Shown: one piece after another, positions 52,617 to 61,864 of the stretch
Layout: each line of letters begins with the position of its first letter
How positions within the stretch are numbered: position 1 is the first letter of the stretch
From: Acidobacterium sp.
GTDB lineage: Bacteria > Acidobacteriota > Terriglobia > Terriglobales > Acidobacteriaceae
Assembly (NCBI GenBank): GCA_003131625.1
Contig: PKVY01000066.1
Coordinates: 1-64,000, forward strand
Direction of reading: 5' to 3'
DNA length: 64,000 bases
Notes under the pieces: generated by a model
Databases searched by the model: none
What the model was told of the DNA's origin: nothing
The model's input: only the letters and a program-made list of their open reading frames with translations
Made by a program: the position numbers and the translations under genes

Positions 52617-53705
52617 TCAGCCGGCGTCGCGGGCCAAGGCCTCATACTGCTCAATCTGCTTGAGGGTGAGCTGCTGCAGATCGGCGCCAGCCTTGAAGCC
52701 TTTATACCAATCGGCGATCCAGGACAGAGCCTGTTTGAGGGATAGGACCGGCCGCCAATGCAGACCGGCGGCGGCTTTCGAGGCGTCGAGTTTCAGGGCG
52801 TGGGCTTCATGCGGATGCGCGGCGGAGTCGAGAGCCCATGCGGCGCCGCCGCCCCACTGGCGGACGAGCTCGTCGGAAATCCACGAAACCGGCTGGACAT
52901 CGGAGTCGACCGGGCCGAAGTTCCATCCGGAAGCGAAGCGGGGGCCGTCTTCGGCGAGGCGCTCCGCCAGCATCAGGTATCCGCGCAGCGGCTCCAGAAC
53001 AAACTGCCAGGGCCGGTAAGCGGAAGGATTGCGGATGAGACAGGGCTGGCCGTCGAGAAAGGCCCGCATGAGGTCGGGGATGAGCTGATGGCTTGTCCAG
53101 TCGCCGCCGCCGATGGCATTGCCGGCGCGGGCACTGCCGAGTGCGACGCCGTGATCGGCGATGGTGTTCGGCGAGAAGAAGGAATCGCGATACGCGCTGG
53201 TGACGAGTTCGGCGCAGCCCTTGGAATTGGAGTAGGGATCGTGGCCGCCCATCGGCTCATCTTCGCGGTAGCCCCAGATCCACTCACGGTTGTCGTAGCA
53301 CTTATCGCTGGTGACGTTGACGAAGGCGCAGCGCAGTTTCAGCTGGCGAACCGCATCGAGCACATGCACGGTGCCCATCACGTTCGAAGCGTAGTTGCCG
53401 ATGGGGTCTTCGTAGCCGGCCTTCACGACCGATTGCGCCGCGAGATGGAGAACGACTTCGGGGCGGCACTCGGCCATCGCGCTTTTGAGTTGCGCGAAGT
53501 CGCGAATGTCGCCTTGAAGCGAGCGCAGCTTGCCGGCCACGCGCGCCTGCTCGAAGAGACTTGGCTGGGTGGGCGGGTCGAGCGCATAGCCGGTGACGTC
53601 GGCTCCGAGCGTGTTCAGCCAGAGCGATAACCAGCTGCCCTTAAAGCCTGTGTGCCCGGTGAGAAAAACGCGCCGGCCCTGCCAGAAGGAGCGATTGACG
53701 TTCAT
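52617..53705 (-). CDS. rfbG: CDP-glucose 4,6-dehydratase
   Basis: 362 residues. The ATG at 53705 overlaps the stop of the preceding oxidoreductase gene as ATGA. It is an extended SDR with TGHTGFKG (16-23, NAD loop), VTSDKCYDN (about 130) and catalytic YSNSKG (about 158). The ending motifs are those of RfbG rather than RmlB. It converts CDP-glucose to CDP-4-keto-6-deoxyglucose, the branch point for CDP-3,6-dideoxy or other CDP-6-deoxy sugars. The cytidylyltransferase that makes CDP-glucose is two genes upstream. Confidence 0.94.
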   Translation of the reverse strand: MNVNRSFWQGRRVFLTGHTGFKGSWLSLWLNTLGADVTGYALDPPTQPSLFEQARVAGKLRSLQGDIRDFAQLKSAMAECRPEVVLHLAAQSVVKAGYEDPIGNYASNVMGTVHVLDAVRQLKLRCAFVNVTSDKCYDNREWIWGYREDEPMGGHDPYSNSKGCAELVTSAYRDSFFSPNTIADHGVALGSARAGNAIGGGDWTSHQLIPDLMRAFLDGQPCLIRNPSAYRPWQFVLEPLRGYLMLAERLAEDGPRFASGWNFGPVDSDVQPVSWISDELVRQWGGGAAWALDSAAHPHEAHALKLDASKAAAGLHWRPVLSLKQALSWIADWYKGFKAGADLQQLTLKQIEQYEALARDAG

Positions 53706-55042
53706 CGAACTCCCGCGACAATTTCGGACGGCAACGCGGACTCCCCGGGAGCCTTCTTCGCCAGCGGCCAGCGAGCGTTCTGCTCCTGCCAGAGGGTTCC
53801 GGCGATGCCCTGGGGAACGGCATCGACGTCGTCGAAGCTGATGACGGCGTCCTTCGACAAGTTGCGCTTCAGTACGCATCCTTCGGAGAGGCCGATGGGC
53901 AGCGCCCTCATGCCGCGCGCCGATTCGGCATTGTCGATGAGGCCGTACGTGCAGAAGCCGCCGATGCCGTCGAGACGCTCGCCCGCTTTCAGGTCACGCT
54001 TCGCGACACTGACGACTTCGCAGACGGGTCCGCCGAGGGGCGTGACGGTCGCATCGCGATTGACGACCGCTCGGCCAATGGTCGACGCGATCTGCAGATG
54101 CGGCAGATGGAACGGCGTGTAGAAGACGTAGAAGGGTCCGTCGCCGAGCTTGTAGTAGGCGAGTTGGGCCTTTTTGAGCGGCGAAGTCTCGTGAATGATC
54201 ACGAAAGCGCCGGTATGCGGAGCCGCGCCGAGAGCGAAGTCGACGAGGCCGGTCTCGAGCATTTCTTTCGCGGGCAGCAGATTCGCGACTTCACGAACGT
54301 AATTGCAGGGCGGACCGAACATACCGCGGCGTCCAACTTTAAAGCCGGTAGCGTTGGCGAGGACGGTGGCTTCCATCGAGAGCTTGGTGGAGTCGGCGAA
54401 GGAAGTGACCTTGCGGACGTCCTGATCGTTCTTCTCGGCAAACGCGCGCTGGGTTTCGGGGTTGCGGTAGTAGTCGACCATGCCCTTGATGTTGCCGGCA
54501 GCGACGATCTTCAGTCCCAGCGTGCGCAGGTAGCGCAGCAGGGTCATCGCGACACCGGGCTCATCGCCGTCGGTATGGGTGAGCACAACGCCCGCTTCGT
54601 CGGCTTTGACCTTGAGGATGGGGCCGACGAGGGAATCCAGCTCGGCATTCACGAGCACGACGTGCTTGCCGTATTTGAAGGCGTCGAGCACGACGCCGGC
54701 GGCGGCTTCGACGGTGCCTGTGACTTCGAGGAGGACGTCGATGGCGCCGCAAGCGGTCAGGACGGAAGGGTCGGTGGTGAGAACGTGCACGCCACGGGCG
54801 ATCTGCTCTTCGGCTTCATGCGCCGAATGGACGAGGGCGCAGTTTGGGAAACCAGCCTCACGGAAGGCACGCTCCGCGTGTTCCGCAGTTCGGTTGGCAA
54901 TCGCCACCAGGCGCATGCCCGGAACCGGCGTTCCCAGTTGCAGGGCGATGGCTCGGCCCGTTGCTCCGGCGCCGACCATGCCGACGCGGATCGGGTTTCC
55001 CGATGTTTCCAGCTTCTGCAAGGCAGTATCGACAGCACTCAT
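53702..55042 (-). CDS. NAD(P)-dependent oxidoreductase with C-terminal SAF domain
   Basis: 446 residues. Rossmann domain with GMVGAGATGRAIALQL (about 21-36), a middle catalytic part reminiscent of homoserine dehydrogenase (GDEPGVAMTLLRYLR, AAGNIKGMVDYYRNP), and a SAF domain near the end (about 355-430; AKRDLKAGERLDGIGGF). Start ATG at 55042 with GGAGAG. It overlaps rfbG by 4 bases and follows the cytidylyltransferase gene by 83. SAF-type proteins of this kind often sit in CDP-sugar clusters. Action on a CDP-4-keto-6-deoxyglucose derivative is a guess from position. Confidence 0.85.
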   Translation of the reverse strand: MSAVDTALQKLETSGNPIRVGMVGAGATGRAIALQLGTPVPGMRLVAIANRTAEHAERAFREAGFPNCALVHSAHEAEEQIARGVHVLTTDPSVLTACGAIDVLLEVTGTVEAAAGVVLDAFKYGKHVVLVNAELDSLVGPILKVKADEAGVVLTHTDGDEPGVAMTLLRYLRTLGLKIVAAGNIKGMVDYYRNPETQRAFAEKNDQDVRKVTSFADSTKLSMEATVLANATGFKVGRRGMFGPPCNYVREVANLLPAKEMLETGLVDFALGAAPHTGAFVIIHETSPLKKAQLAYYKLGDGPFYVFYTPFHLPHLQIASTIGRAVVNRDATVTPLGGPVCEVVSVAKRDLKAGERLDGIGGFCTYGLIDNAESARGMRALPIGLSEGCVLKRNLSKDAVISFDDVDAVPQGIAGTLWQEQNARWPLAKKAPGESALPSEIVAGVR

Positions 55043-55125
55043 TGGATCTCTCCAGTCATTCGGCGGATTTGCCGATGATGTGTTCTTGTTTTTGTGGTCG
55101 GGGAATCTGTCGGGCCTGGTTTCGA

Positions 55126-56016
55126 TCAGTTGCGTATGGCCTTGCGCGACCCGGTGATTCCGTTGCCGACGGCGCTGCGCCGGTCGAGAAATTCCGCCAC
55201 GGGCACCGGAGCGGACGGCCTGGGGTCATCCGTCCCGTTGTCGCCTCTCCACGCATGCCAGGGCGCCGATCCGCTGCCCCACAGGCTTTCCAGCGACTGG
55301 CGGTCTTTGAACGTATCCATGCCGGCCCAGAAGCCATCGTAGGTGTAGCCGAGGAGCTGCTTCTCATCGATCAGCCGCTGGAACGGTTCGATGACGAGCT
55401 CTTCGCCCTCTTCGATGTAGTCGAAGATCTCTTTTTTGAAGGCGAAGTACCCGCCGTTGATGCGCACGGAACCGTTGGTGATGGCGTGGACGCCGGTGAC
55501 GAGGCTCGAGCCCGGCTCGGTCGAGACAACGTGATAGCTGAGGTTGGGCAGGACGCACAGGAAGCTGGCGACCTTCTTGTTGCGATGAAAATGGTCGAGC
55601 TGCTGGGGAAGCGGCAGGTCGGTAAGACCGTCACTGTAGTTGGCGAGGAATTCGTCTTCGCCCTCGAGATAGCGCTCGACCGCCTTCAGCCGCTGGCCGA
55701 TGTTGGAGTTGATGCCGGTATCGGCGAAGGTGATGCGCCAGTCGTGAATGTCGCTGTTGAAGAGCTCGACTTTGCGGCCGCCCTGGGACAGCACGAAGTC
55801 GTTGGACGCGCACTCGCTGTAGTCGAGGAAGTAGCGCTTGATGGCGTCCGCGCCGTAGCCGAGGCAGAGGATGAAATCCTTGTGGCCATAGTGGGCGTAG
55901 TACTTCATCACGTGCCAGAGCACGGGCCGGTATCCAATCTGCACCAACGGCTTGGGAACATTCTCCGCATCGCGAATGCGCAGACCCATTCCACCGCAGA
56001 ACAGAACGACTTTCAT
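55126..56016 (-). CDS. rfbF: Glucose-1-phosphate cytidylyltransferase
   Basis: 296 residues from an ATG with AAGGAG seven bases before it. N-terminal nucleotidyltransferase signature VVLFCGGMGLRIRDAENVPKPLVQIG (the usual GGxGTR is here GGMGLR), NYSDGLTDLP with the metal-binding Asp, and GYTYDGFWAGMDTFKDRQSLESLW typical of RfbF. It makes CDP-glucose from CTP and glucose-1-phosphate for rfbG. An extra tail of about 40 residues follows the usual end. Confidence 0.94.
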   Translation of the reverse strand: MKVVLFCGGMGLRIRDAENVPKPLVQIGYRPVLWHVMKYYAHYGHKDFILCLGYGADAIKRYFLDYSECASNDFVLSQGGRKVELFNSDIHDWRITFADTGINSNIGQRLKAVERYLEGEDEFLANYSDGLTDLPLPQQLDHFHRNKKVASFLCVLPNLSYHVVSTEPGSSLVTGVHAITNGSVRINGGYFAFKKEIFDYIEEGEELVIEPFQRLIDEKQLLGYTYDGFWAGMDTFKDRQSLESLWGSGSAPWHAWRGDNGTDDPRPSAPVPVAEFLDRRSAVGNGITGSRKAIRN

Positions 56017-56119
56017 AATGCTTCTCCTTGTTGATTCACAGTCTTGATCGTTTCGAGCCCTGGGCTCGCGGGTTCAAATGATTGCGTACAGGGTTGCCGT
56101 GTGCCTGCGCCTTTTGCAT

Positions 56120-57466
56120 CTACTTTGGCGTGGCGCCGACCACGGCGGAATTATGGGGAGGCGCGACGGACGCCGGCCTCATTTTTTCGCTCGCTGGAGG
56201 AAACAGCAGATCGAACTGAGCACCTGCCTGGGCTCTGTAGGCCGCCAAGCTCGCAGCCATGCTGATTTTGACTTCCCGCGTATGGTCGACCAGGGAGGCA
56301 AAAGCATCGGCCAGCCGATCCGGGTCGAAGGTTCGGATGTCGACACAGTATTGCGAGAGTCCCAGCGCCGCCATCAGGTCGGTCACTTTCGGGTGGTGCG
56401 AAATGGCCAGAACCGGCTTGTTCAAAATGTGGGCTAATACCACTCCATGGAAGCGGCAGGTAACGATGTAATCCATCGCCGCCATTCGGGACAGGAGCCC
56501 ATCGACGCTGTCGACCGGCTCATAGGGCGGCGTGTCGATGTCCTGCTGCGTCCGCAGAACCCTGCGCAGGTCTTCGATCGCGGCAGGATCGGCGCCGGCG
56601 TCGCTGCCGAACAACTCGAGCGAACAGGAGTACCGGACCAGCGATGAGGCGAACGTCGCGAACTTGGCGAGGTACTCGTCGTAGAGAGCCTGCAGGTTCT
56701 CGCCCGTGTATTCGCGAGGGTCGCAAAACGGCCAGGGCATGGGAGCGAGGCCGACAACCGGCCCATTCCGCGTGTCTGGCGGAGCCGACGGCAGCGAAAC
56801 GTCGAGGCTATAGACGTTGTCGGGAAAGACCTGACTCTTTCCTGTAAACCCAATTTGCCGCGCGAGGGCCTGCGAGGGCTCGTCGCGGAAGGACACGTAA
56901 TTGGCGGCGTAAAGCGACCGGCGAACGAAGAACTTACTGAGCGGATGCCGCAGGGGACCCGCGCCGACGTTGAGGAAGACCCGCCTGACGCCGGCGAGCT
57001 TCGCCATCAGAACCCAGATCAGAATGGCGTAGGGAAAACCCCACGGACCGCTGCGTTCGGTGAGCTGGCCGCCGCCGCTGACGATGAGCATGTCGAACGG
57101 CCGGAGCTTTTGAAACGAGGTCGCCAGGAAAGCCAGCTCGCGGAAAATGTTTCTGGGAAGGCGAATGGCCGGATTTCTCGTTGTGGCCAGCCAGTTCCCT
57201 GGTCCGCGTTTGGTTTTCTCAGTCTTTGCGTTTTCTCTGGAGGCGTAGCCGATGCCCCAGGTATGTCTCCGAATCGCAAAAGACGGAATTCCGTGGCGGC
57301 TGCCCGTGTCGCCGGGGTTCATGGAAAAAGCCGCGATTTCAGCATCCGGCCAGCGCGAACGGATGTTATGGATGACGACGTCCATGATGGCGTCGTCACC
57401 GAGGTTGCCGCCGCCCGTGTGATGCAGGATGGCGATCTTCGCCGGTTTCTTTTGATCTGAGCTCAT
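56120..57466 (-). CDS. Polysaccharide pyruvyl transferase family protein
   Basis: 448 residues. It opens with ILHHTGGGNLGDDAIMDVVI (13-32), the family's N-terminal motif, and has FDMLIVSGGGQLTERSG and a late TCRFHGVVLAHILNKPVLAISHHPK motif (about 355), all hallmarks of the PS_pyruv_trans (CsaB/WcaK) fold. It is expected to transfer pyruvate from phosphoenolpyruvate to a sugar to form a ketal, adding negative charge to the polymer. Soluble; no signal. Lies between rfbF and the glycosyltransferase. Confidence 0.92.
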   Translation of the reverse strand: MSSDQKKPAKIAILHHTGGGNLGDDAIMDVVIHNIRSRWPDAEIAAFSMNPGDTGSRHGIPSFAIRRHTWGIGYASRENAKTEKTKRGPGNWLATTRNPAIRLPRNIFRELAFLATSFQKLRPFDMLIVSGGGQLTERSGPWGFPYAILIWVLMAKLAGVRRVFLNVGAGPLRHPLSKFFVRRSLYAANYVSFRDEPSQALARQIGFTGKSQVFPDNVYSLDVSLPSAPPDTRNGPVVGLAPMPWPFCDPREYTGENLQALYDEYLAKFATFASSLVRYSCSLELFGSDAGADPAAIEDLRRVLRTQQDIDTPPYEPVDSVDGLLSRMAAMDYIVTCRFHGVVLAHILNKPVLAISHHPKVTDLMAALGLSQYCVDIRTFDPDRLADAFASLVDHTREVKISMAASLAAYRAQAGAQFDLLFPPASEKMRPASVAPPHNSAVVGATPK

Positions 57467-57534
57467 TGCAACCGAGTAGAACGGGCAGAAAAGAGTACTT
57501 CAGCAATTTGGGCTTCACGATCGAGCCCTGAAAG

Positions 57535-58704
57535 TCAGTTGTTCAGCGACGGCACCGGTTGGAGCGCGGATTCCGGTTGTGCCGGTACCGGTTGCGGGTG
57601 CTTCTGTGCGGCAAGGTCGGCCAGACTGCGGAGACGCGCTTTTCTTTCCACGATATGGGGCAGCGGTTCGAGACCGACAGTTTTGAGGATCATTTCCCAA
57701 CGATATACCCAGTCGTGGCGCAGCAAAGCCTGCTGGACATTGGTTCGCCGCATCTGGTCTTCTTTTTCAGGATCCATCTGGACCATGCTGATGACCCTGG
57801 CGAAGTCCGGTGAGTTATAGGGGAAATCGATCATGGGGTCGGGCCAGTCGAAGAGCTGGGCGAAGGCTTCGTTGTTGGGCCGCTCGCCGACGTTGATCGC
57901 GCCCGCAGCCACGCCGTCGAAATAGCGGTAGCCGATTTCGATTTGATTGCCGCGTATGTCGGGCCGGTCGATGAGGCCGGGATTCACGATGAAGTAGCGG
58001 CTCCGCTTCAATGTGTTCGCGTACAGCTCGCGGTGGTCATTGGGGTCCAGCACCTGATCGGCGGAAGTGGTGTCGTACACATAGTAGAGGCCTTCTTCAG
58101 CAGCCAGCTTCAGGAGCGCCGCGTGGGTCGCCGCTCCTCTGCGTCCGATGCTGTACACGTCGATGCTGCGCTCGGGCGGATTCGGGTAGGGACAGAAGCG
58201 GATGGCGTCAACGGCGGGCGGCAGGTACATGCTTCTGGGGCCGATACGCTCGTTGAGCGGCCCGGGACTCTGGCTGTAGTAGAGGCAAACCAAGTCGAAT
58301 TGCTTGAGCAGACGCAGGTAGTTGCCGTAGGCCTTCATCTGCGTGACCCACAGCTCGTCGATCACCATAACCGCTTTTTTGCAGCGCTCCCGCCAGTTGC
58401 CGATGGCGTTGATGCGGAGCACATCGGTGGGATCTCCGCAGACGGCAACGAAGAGGTCGTAGGTCTGGTCGAAGTTTTTCGACTCCATTCCGGGATTCAG
58501 GACGAGGGGGGTGTGGTAGGCAAGCTGCTTGGCGTAATGGTGACGGCGCGTCGACTGATCGAAGCGAGGCGCGATCATTTCCGCAGAGTCTACCTCGGCG
58601 ATGACATCCTCGAATTCGAAATGGGCGCAACGAAACGGGAGCCGTTTGGCTGCGTTGCGCTGCGAGAACAGGAGGACGCGTGGTTTCTGATTTTGCATTT
58701 CCAT
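57535..58704 (-). CDS. CgeB-like glycosyltransferase (family 1 type)
   Basis: 389 residues. The C-terminal half has the CgeB/Glyco_trans_1_2 pattern: YSIGRRGAATHAALLKLA, SRYFIVNPGLIDRPDIRGNQIEIGYRYFDGVAAGAINVGE, then a region ending in a helix before a Pro/Gln-rich tail. The Glu of QIEIGYRYFDGVAAG is the likely nucleotide-sugar contact. It presumably adds one sugar of the repeat unit in the cytoplasm; donor and acceptor are unknown. ATG at 58704, with an ATG two codons on as alternative. Confidence 0.82.
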   Translation of the reverse strand: MEMQNQKPRVLLFSQRNAAKRLPFRCAHFEFEDVIAEVDSAEMIAPRFDQSTRRHHYAKQLAYHTPLVLNPGMESKNFDQTYDLFVAVCGDPTDVLRINAIGNWRERCKKAVMVIDELWVTQMKAYGNYLRLLKQFDLVCLYYSQSPGPLNERIGPRSMYLPPAVDAIRFCPYPNPPERSIDVYSIGRRGAATHAALLKLAAEEGLYYVYDTTSADQVLDPNDHRELYANTLKRSRYFIVNPGLIDRPDIRGNQIEIGYRYFDGVAAGAINVGERPNNEAFAQLFDWPDPMIDFPYNSPDFARVISMVQMDPEKEDQMRRTNVQQALLRHDWVYRWEMILKTVGLEPLPHIVERKARLRSLADLAAQKHPQPVPAQPESALQPVPSLNN

Positions 58705-58743
58705 CGCTTCGTAGACGACTCGGATAAAAGTGACGCTGCTGGA

Positions 58744-59331
58744 TCAAACTTTTTCGGGCTTGTGCCCGGTAAGGACGGCTTCTCGACTTTGCTCGACCTG
58801 GTGGGGCGGCATGAGCGGCCAGGCGCGGTCCTGATCGGAAACCGCAGTGGCGGGCAGAGGCCATTGAATGCGAAACGCAGGATCGTCGTAGCGTGCGCCG
58901 CGGCAGGCGGTCGGGGTGTAAACCTGCGAGGTCATGTAGTGCATCTCGGTCCCGTCCACGAGGGTCTGATAACCGTGGCCGCAATGCTCGGGCACGAAGA
59001 GCATGCGCCCGTTTTCCTCGGTTAATTCGGCGCCAAACCACTGGCCAAATGTGGCGGAGCCTGGCCGCAGATCGAGCGCCACGTCGAACATCGCACCCCG
59101 GGTGCAGCGAACCAGTTTGGCTTCGAGCACGGGTTCGACCTGGTAGTGCATGCCGCGCAGCGTACCCTTCAGCGCGCTGAATCCCATATTCGCCTGGAGG
59201 GGAAGAAACTCGATACCGTGTTCGGCGAATTCACGGGAACACCAGGCGCGAAAAAAGCGTCCGCGATCGTCGCCGCGAAACTCCGGATCGATCACCCATA
59301 CTCCCGCTATTGGCGTGTCGGTGAACCGCAT
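58744..59331 (-). CDS. rfbC: dTDP-4-dehydrorhamnose 3,5-epimerase-like protein
   Basis: 195 residues, full length for RmlC/RfbC cupin epimerases. It has RGRFFRAWCSREF, the catalytic-His motif LRGMHYQ, LVRCTRGAMFDVALDLR, and FVPEHCGHGYQTL. No rmlA, rmlB or rmlD is present, while CDP-glucose genes are. It may therefore act on the CDP-4-keto-6-deoxy sugar, or supply a branch from a pathway encoded elsewhere. It lies 6 bases after the CheR-like gene. Confidence 0.9.
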   Translation of the reverse strand: MRFTDTPIAGVWVIDPEFRGDDRGRFFRAWCSREFAEHGIEFLPLQANMGFSALKGTLRGMHYQVEPVLEAKLVRCTRGAMFDVALDLRPGSATFGQWFGAELTEENGRMLFVPEHCGHGYQTLVDGTEMHYMTSQVYTPTACRGARYDDPAFRIQWPLPATAVSDQDRAWPLMPPHQVEQSREAVLTGHKPEKV

Positions 59332-59337
59332 CGGTTT

Positions 59338-60495
59338 CTACCTCTGGGAGCGTCCCGAGCCAGCCAGTTCCCTGGAGTCAGAGGCCTGGCCCACGCGAAA
59401 AACGGAAGCATAGCGAATCTGCGAGTCGGGTCTGCGGTCGTCGAAGGGTTCGAGACCCCAATATTCCAGCGGCCACCCGGCGAGGATGGAAGTATCTCCT
59501 TCGTGGATCTCCCGAGCCAGATCTGTAATCGGGCTCCAGGATTCCTCAAGAGCTACTTTCGTCCGCACGTCGAGATCGATGCCGGTCACGAAGAGATACT
59601 CGCCTGGTTTCACAAGCCGCCCGATGTTCCGCAGACAGTTTTGGGCATCCGGGGGTTCCATGTGGCAAAGAAAGCGATTGGCGACGACGACATCCTGGGG
59701 ACCGATAGCGGCCAGCAATCCAGGATCGCCGGCGTCTCCGCACATCCAGGTGATGCCCTGACGAAGCCAGGGCTTAATGGTCGCCTGGTTCCCTTTCGTC
59801 TCGAACATGACTTCGATTTCCTGGGCGGACACGCGCTCGAACATCGACGCATTCTGGTCTCTCGAAGTGTTCCAGCTGACGTCCCCTTTTTGTTTGGCGG
59901 CCTCTTCGTTCTCGGAGGCCATCGCGTCGGAACCGCTGAGCGAATAGACGCCTCTGCGGGCGAAGTCCACGATTTCCTGGGAAATGTCGATGGCATGCAC
60001 GTTCAGCTGCAGATCGGGGCGCGCCGTACGGATAGCCCACACCATGGAGTAGACTTCCGCTCCTTTGCTGCAGGCCAGCACCGTCATATCGAAGCGCGCG
60101 CCCTGGGGTTTCTGATCGGCGAGACGGTGTAGCAGCTCGAGTTCGGCACGATTGCGCAGAAAGAACGTGGCGAAATACTGCTGACGATCGGCGGAAAGAC
60201 GAACCAGCCGATCCAGATGGCGTCCCCAGGCGCGAGTCACCGACCGGTTGCGGACCGAGGGAGAGAGATGCTTCCAGACACGTCCGGACTGCCCGATGTA
60301 GATGCTGAGGATGCGGCGCATGATCTTCGAGCCTGTGCCGATTTTGGGATCGCTTGTGTCGGTTGCTGGCATGGAAAAGGTTGGGAGATTCTCATCGCCG
60401 GCGAGCGTTGGAACGACCCCGTGCCCCGCTGGGGCGGACCCGTTCGCAGTCAACGATGACAATTCGAATTCAACCACACTGGAGGATTTATTCAT
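59338..60495 (-). CDS. CheR-like SAM-dependent methyltransferase in the polysaccharide operon
   Basis: 385 residues. After a loose N-terminal stretch of about 60 residues comes a CheR-type arrangement: FLRNRAELELLHRL, the SAM loop MTVLACSKGAEVYSMVWAI (about 138-156), AIDISQEIVDFARRGVYSL (the acidic strand end and CheR-type 'A..G.Y'), and a later DVVVANRFLCHMEP. The usual N-terminal CheR helical domain and any chemotaxis genes are missing. Methylation of a sugar or of an envelope protein is more likely than receptor methylation. It starts 41 bases after the VanZ-like gene. Confidence 0.78.
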   Translation of the reverse strand: MNKSSSVVEFELSSLTANGSAPAGHGVVPTLAGDENLPTFSMPATDTSDPKIGTGSKIMRRILSIYIGQSGRVWKHLSPSVRNRSVTRAWGRHLDRLVRLSADRQQYFATFFLRNRAELELLHRLADQKPQGARFDMTVLACSKGAEVYSMVWAIRTARPDLQLNVHAIDISQEIVDFARRGVYSLSGSDAMASENEEAAKQKGDVSWNTSRDQNASMFERVSAQEIEVMFETKGNQATIKPWLRQGITWMCGDAGDPGLLAAIGPQDVVVANRFLCHMEPPDAQNCLRNIGRLVKPGEYLFVTGIDLDVRTKVALEESWSPITDLAREIHEGDTSILAGWPLEYWGLEPFDDRRPDSQIRYASVFRVGQASDSRELAGSGRSQR

Positions 60496-60536
60496 ACAGG
60501 TTTTATGCGGTTCCTATCAGGTTCTGAGGCAAGGAT

Positions 60537-61766
60537 TTAGTGCACGCGGCCGTTGCCCGTTCGGCTCGGTTGACTTGTGCTCGGGGCGCCGTTCCCCATC
60601 GGGCTGACGGCCAACCCCGCGAAGGTTCTGGCTTTCAGCGTTTGCACCAAAACCGGCGGACACAAGACCACTCCAAACGCGGTGCCGATCGTATTGTTCA
60701 GCAGATCGGTCATGCTGGAGTCCCGCGTGGGGAGAAAATACTGCAGGGTTTCAATGACCAGGCTGATCGCGAATCCAAGAAGAATCGCGGTCAGGCGAGG
60801 CCTCGCGATTCCGGGTGTCAGCGAAAACCAGAGCGCGAAGAAAAATCCAAACGGGATGAAGCCGGCAACATTGACGCCCATGTCGAACCAGTAGCCGCGC
60901 GTCTTCCAGCCATCCCAGCGGCTGCGAAACGGCTTCCACACAGGCTCAAGGAATGCCGGATGCAGAACGAAATAGCGCGGCTGGATCAGGAGAGAGTTTC
61001 CGACGGCGCCCTGGTCGTGGATCAGGTTCCCGCTGTGCTCGTCAAACTTGTACAGCACCGACGGAGCGTGATCGCTGTTCGCCGCTGGCGGTTGTCCTCG
61101 CAACCAGCGACCGGCATGTTCAACGACCTCGGATGGGGAAAGATCGACGTCATAAATCGCCAGCCCGAGGATGTCGCCATGCCAGCTGTCCTGATTCGCG
61201 GAACTGCCGAGGATCACCCTCCCGGTAAGGTCAGCGACGGTGAGCCCAAAATCCGATGAGACACTGGCTGGAACTCCGTCGACGTAAAGCGCCGTCCTGC
61301 CGCGAGCGCTGGTGATGGTAAGAACAACGCTCGTGCCTTTTTCGAATACGCTGCCGGTCCTCCACCACTGCCGAACCAGGTTTCCGCCCGCATCGAGCGC
61401 AGGCCGCTGCACGGCAAGGCTGGCATCGAACTGGCGCAGGGCGAAGACATATTTCGGATCCGGGTTGTCATCCAGTGCGACGATGGTGCCCGATCCGGAA
61501 ACGCGACCGGGTCGCAGGTAAATCTCAAGAGCGCATGGGCCGCCGGGTAAATCGCCCCGCAACGGTCTGATGCTTACGACAATGCCGCGATGGCCGAAGC
61601 GAATGCCGTTCTCCCGCTGCAGCCACTCCACATCGTTTTTTTGCGGGAGAAACGGCCAAAGCCCGGCGATGAGGATGACGACCAGAATGCAGATGCAAAT
61701 TGCGCCCGTCAGCAGGCGGGGACCATCGAGTTCGGAGGGTCTGCGCGTGCCATAGGTTTCGATCAT
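60537..61766 (-). CDS. LamG-like/VanZ-like membrane protein
   Basis: 409 residues. One membrane helix at about 19-41. A concanavalin/LamG-type beta-sandwich follows at about 50-235 (IVVSIRPLRGDLPGGPCALEIYLRP, TALYVDGVPASVSSDFGL, ILGLAIYDVDLSPSEVVEHAG). Then come three or four helices of VanZ type (about 290-395; DMGVNVAGFIPFGFFFALWF, IETLQYFLPTRDSSMTDLLNNTIGTAFG). Such LamG-VanZ proteins occur in exopolysaccharide and exosortase clusters. A carbohydrate-binding envelope role is plausible but unproven. Confidence 0.83.
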   Translation of the reverse strand: MIETYGTRRPSELDGPRLLTGAICICILVVILIAGLWPFLPQKNDVEWLQRENGIRFGHRGIVVSIRPLRGDLPGGPCALEIYLRPGRVSGSGTIVALDDNPDPKYVFALRQFDASLAVQRPALDAGGNLVRQWWRTGSVFEKGTSVVLTITSARGRTALYVDGVPASVSSDFGLTVADLTGRVILGSSANQDSWHGDILGLAIYDVDLSPSEVVEHAGRWLRGQPPAANSDHAPSVLYKFDEHSGNLIHDQGAVGNSLLIQPRYFVLHPAFLEPVWKPFRSRWDGWKTRGYWFDMGVNVAGFIPFGFFFALWFSLTPGIARPRLTAILLGFAISLVIETLQYFLPTRDSSMTDLLNNTIGTAFGVVLCPPVLVQTLKARTFAGLAVSPMGNGAPSTSQPSRTGNGRVH

Positions 61767-61864
61767 CGAGTTGTTTCACCGCCGCCGGTACGAGATTACT
61801 TCTGCGGCGGGCGCCGAGGAGCGCCACAGAATTTTGGGGACGCGCGTCTCGCGCCGGAGACCTT

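Noticed and set aside
59146-60132. A 328-codon + strand frame opposite the CheR-like gene
   Set aside because: Antisense shadow with no domain. The - strand frame has clear SAM-binding motifs and operon spacing.
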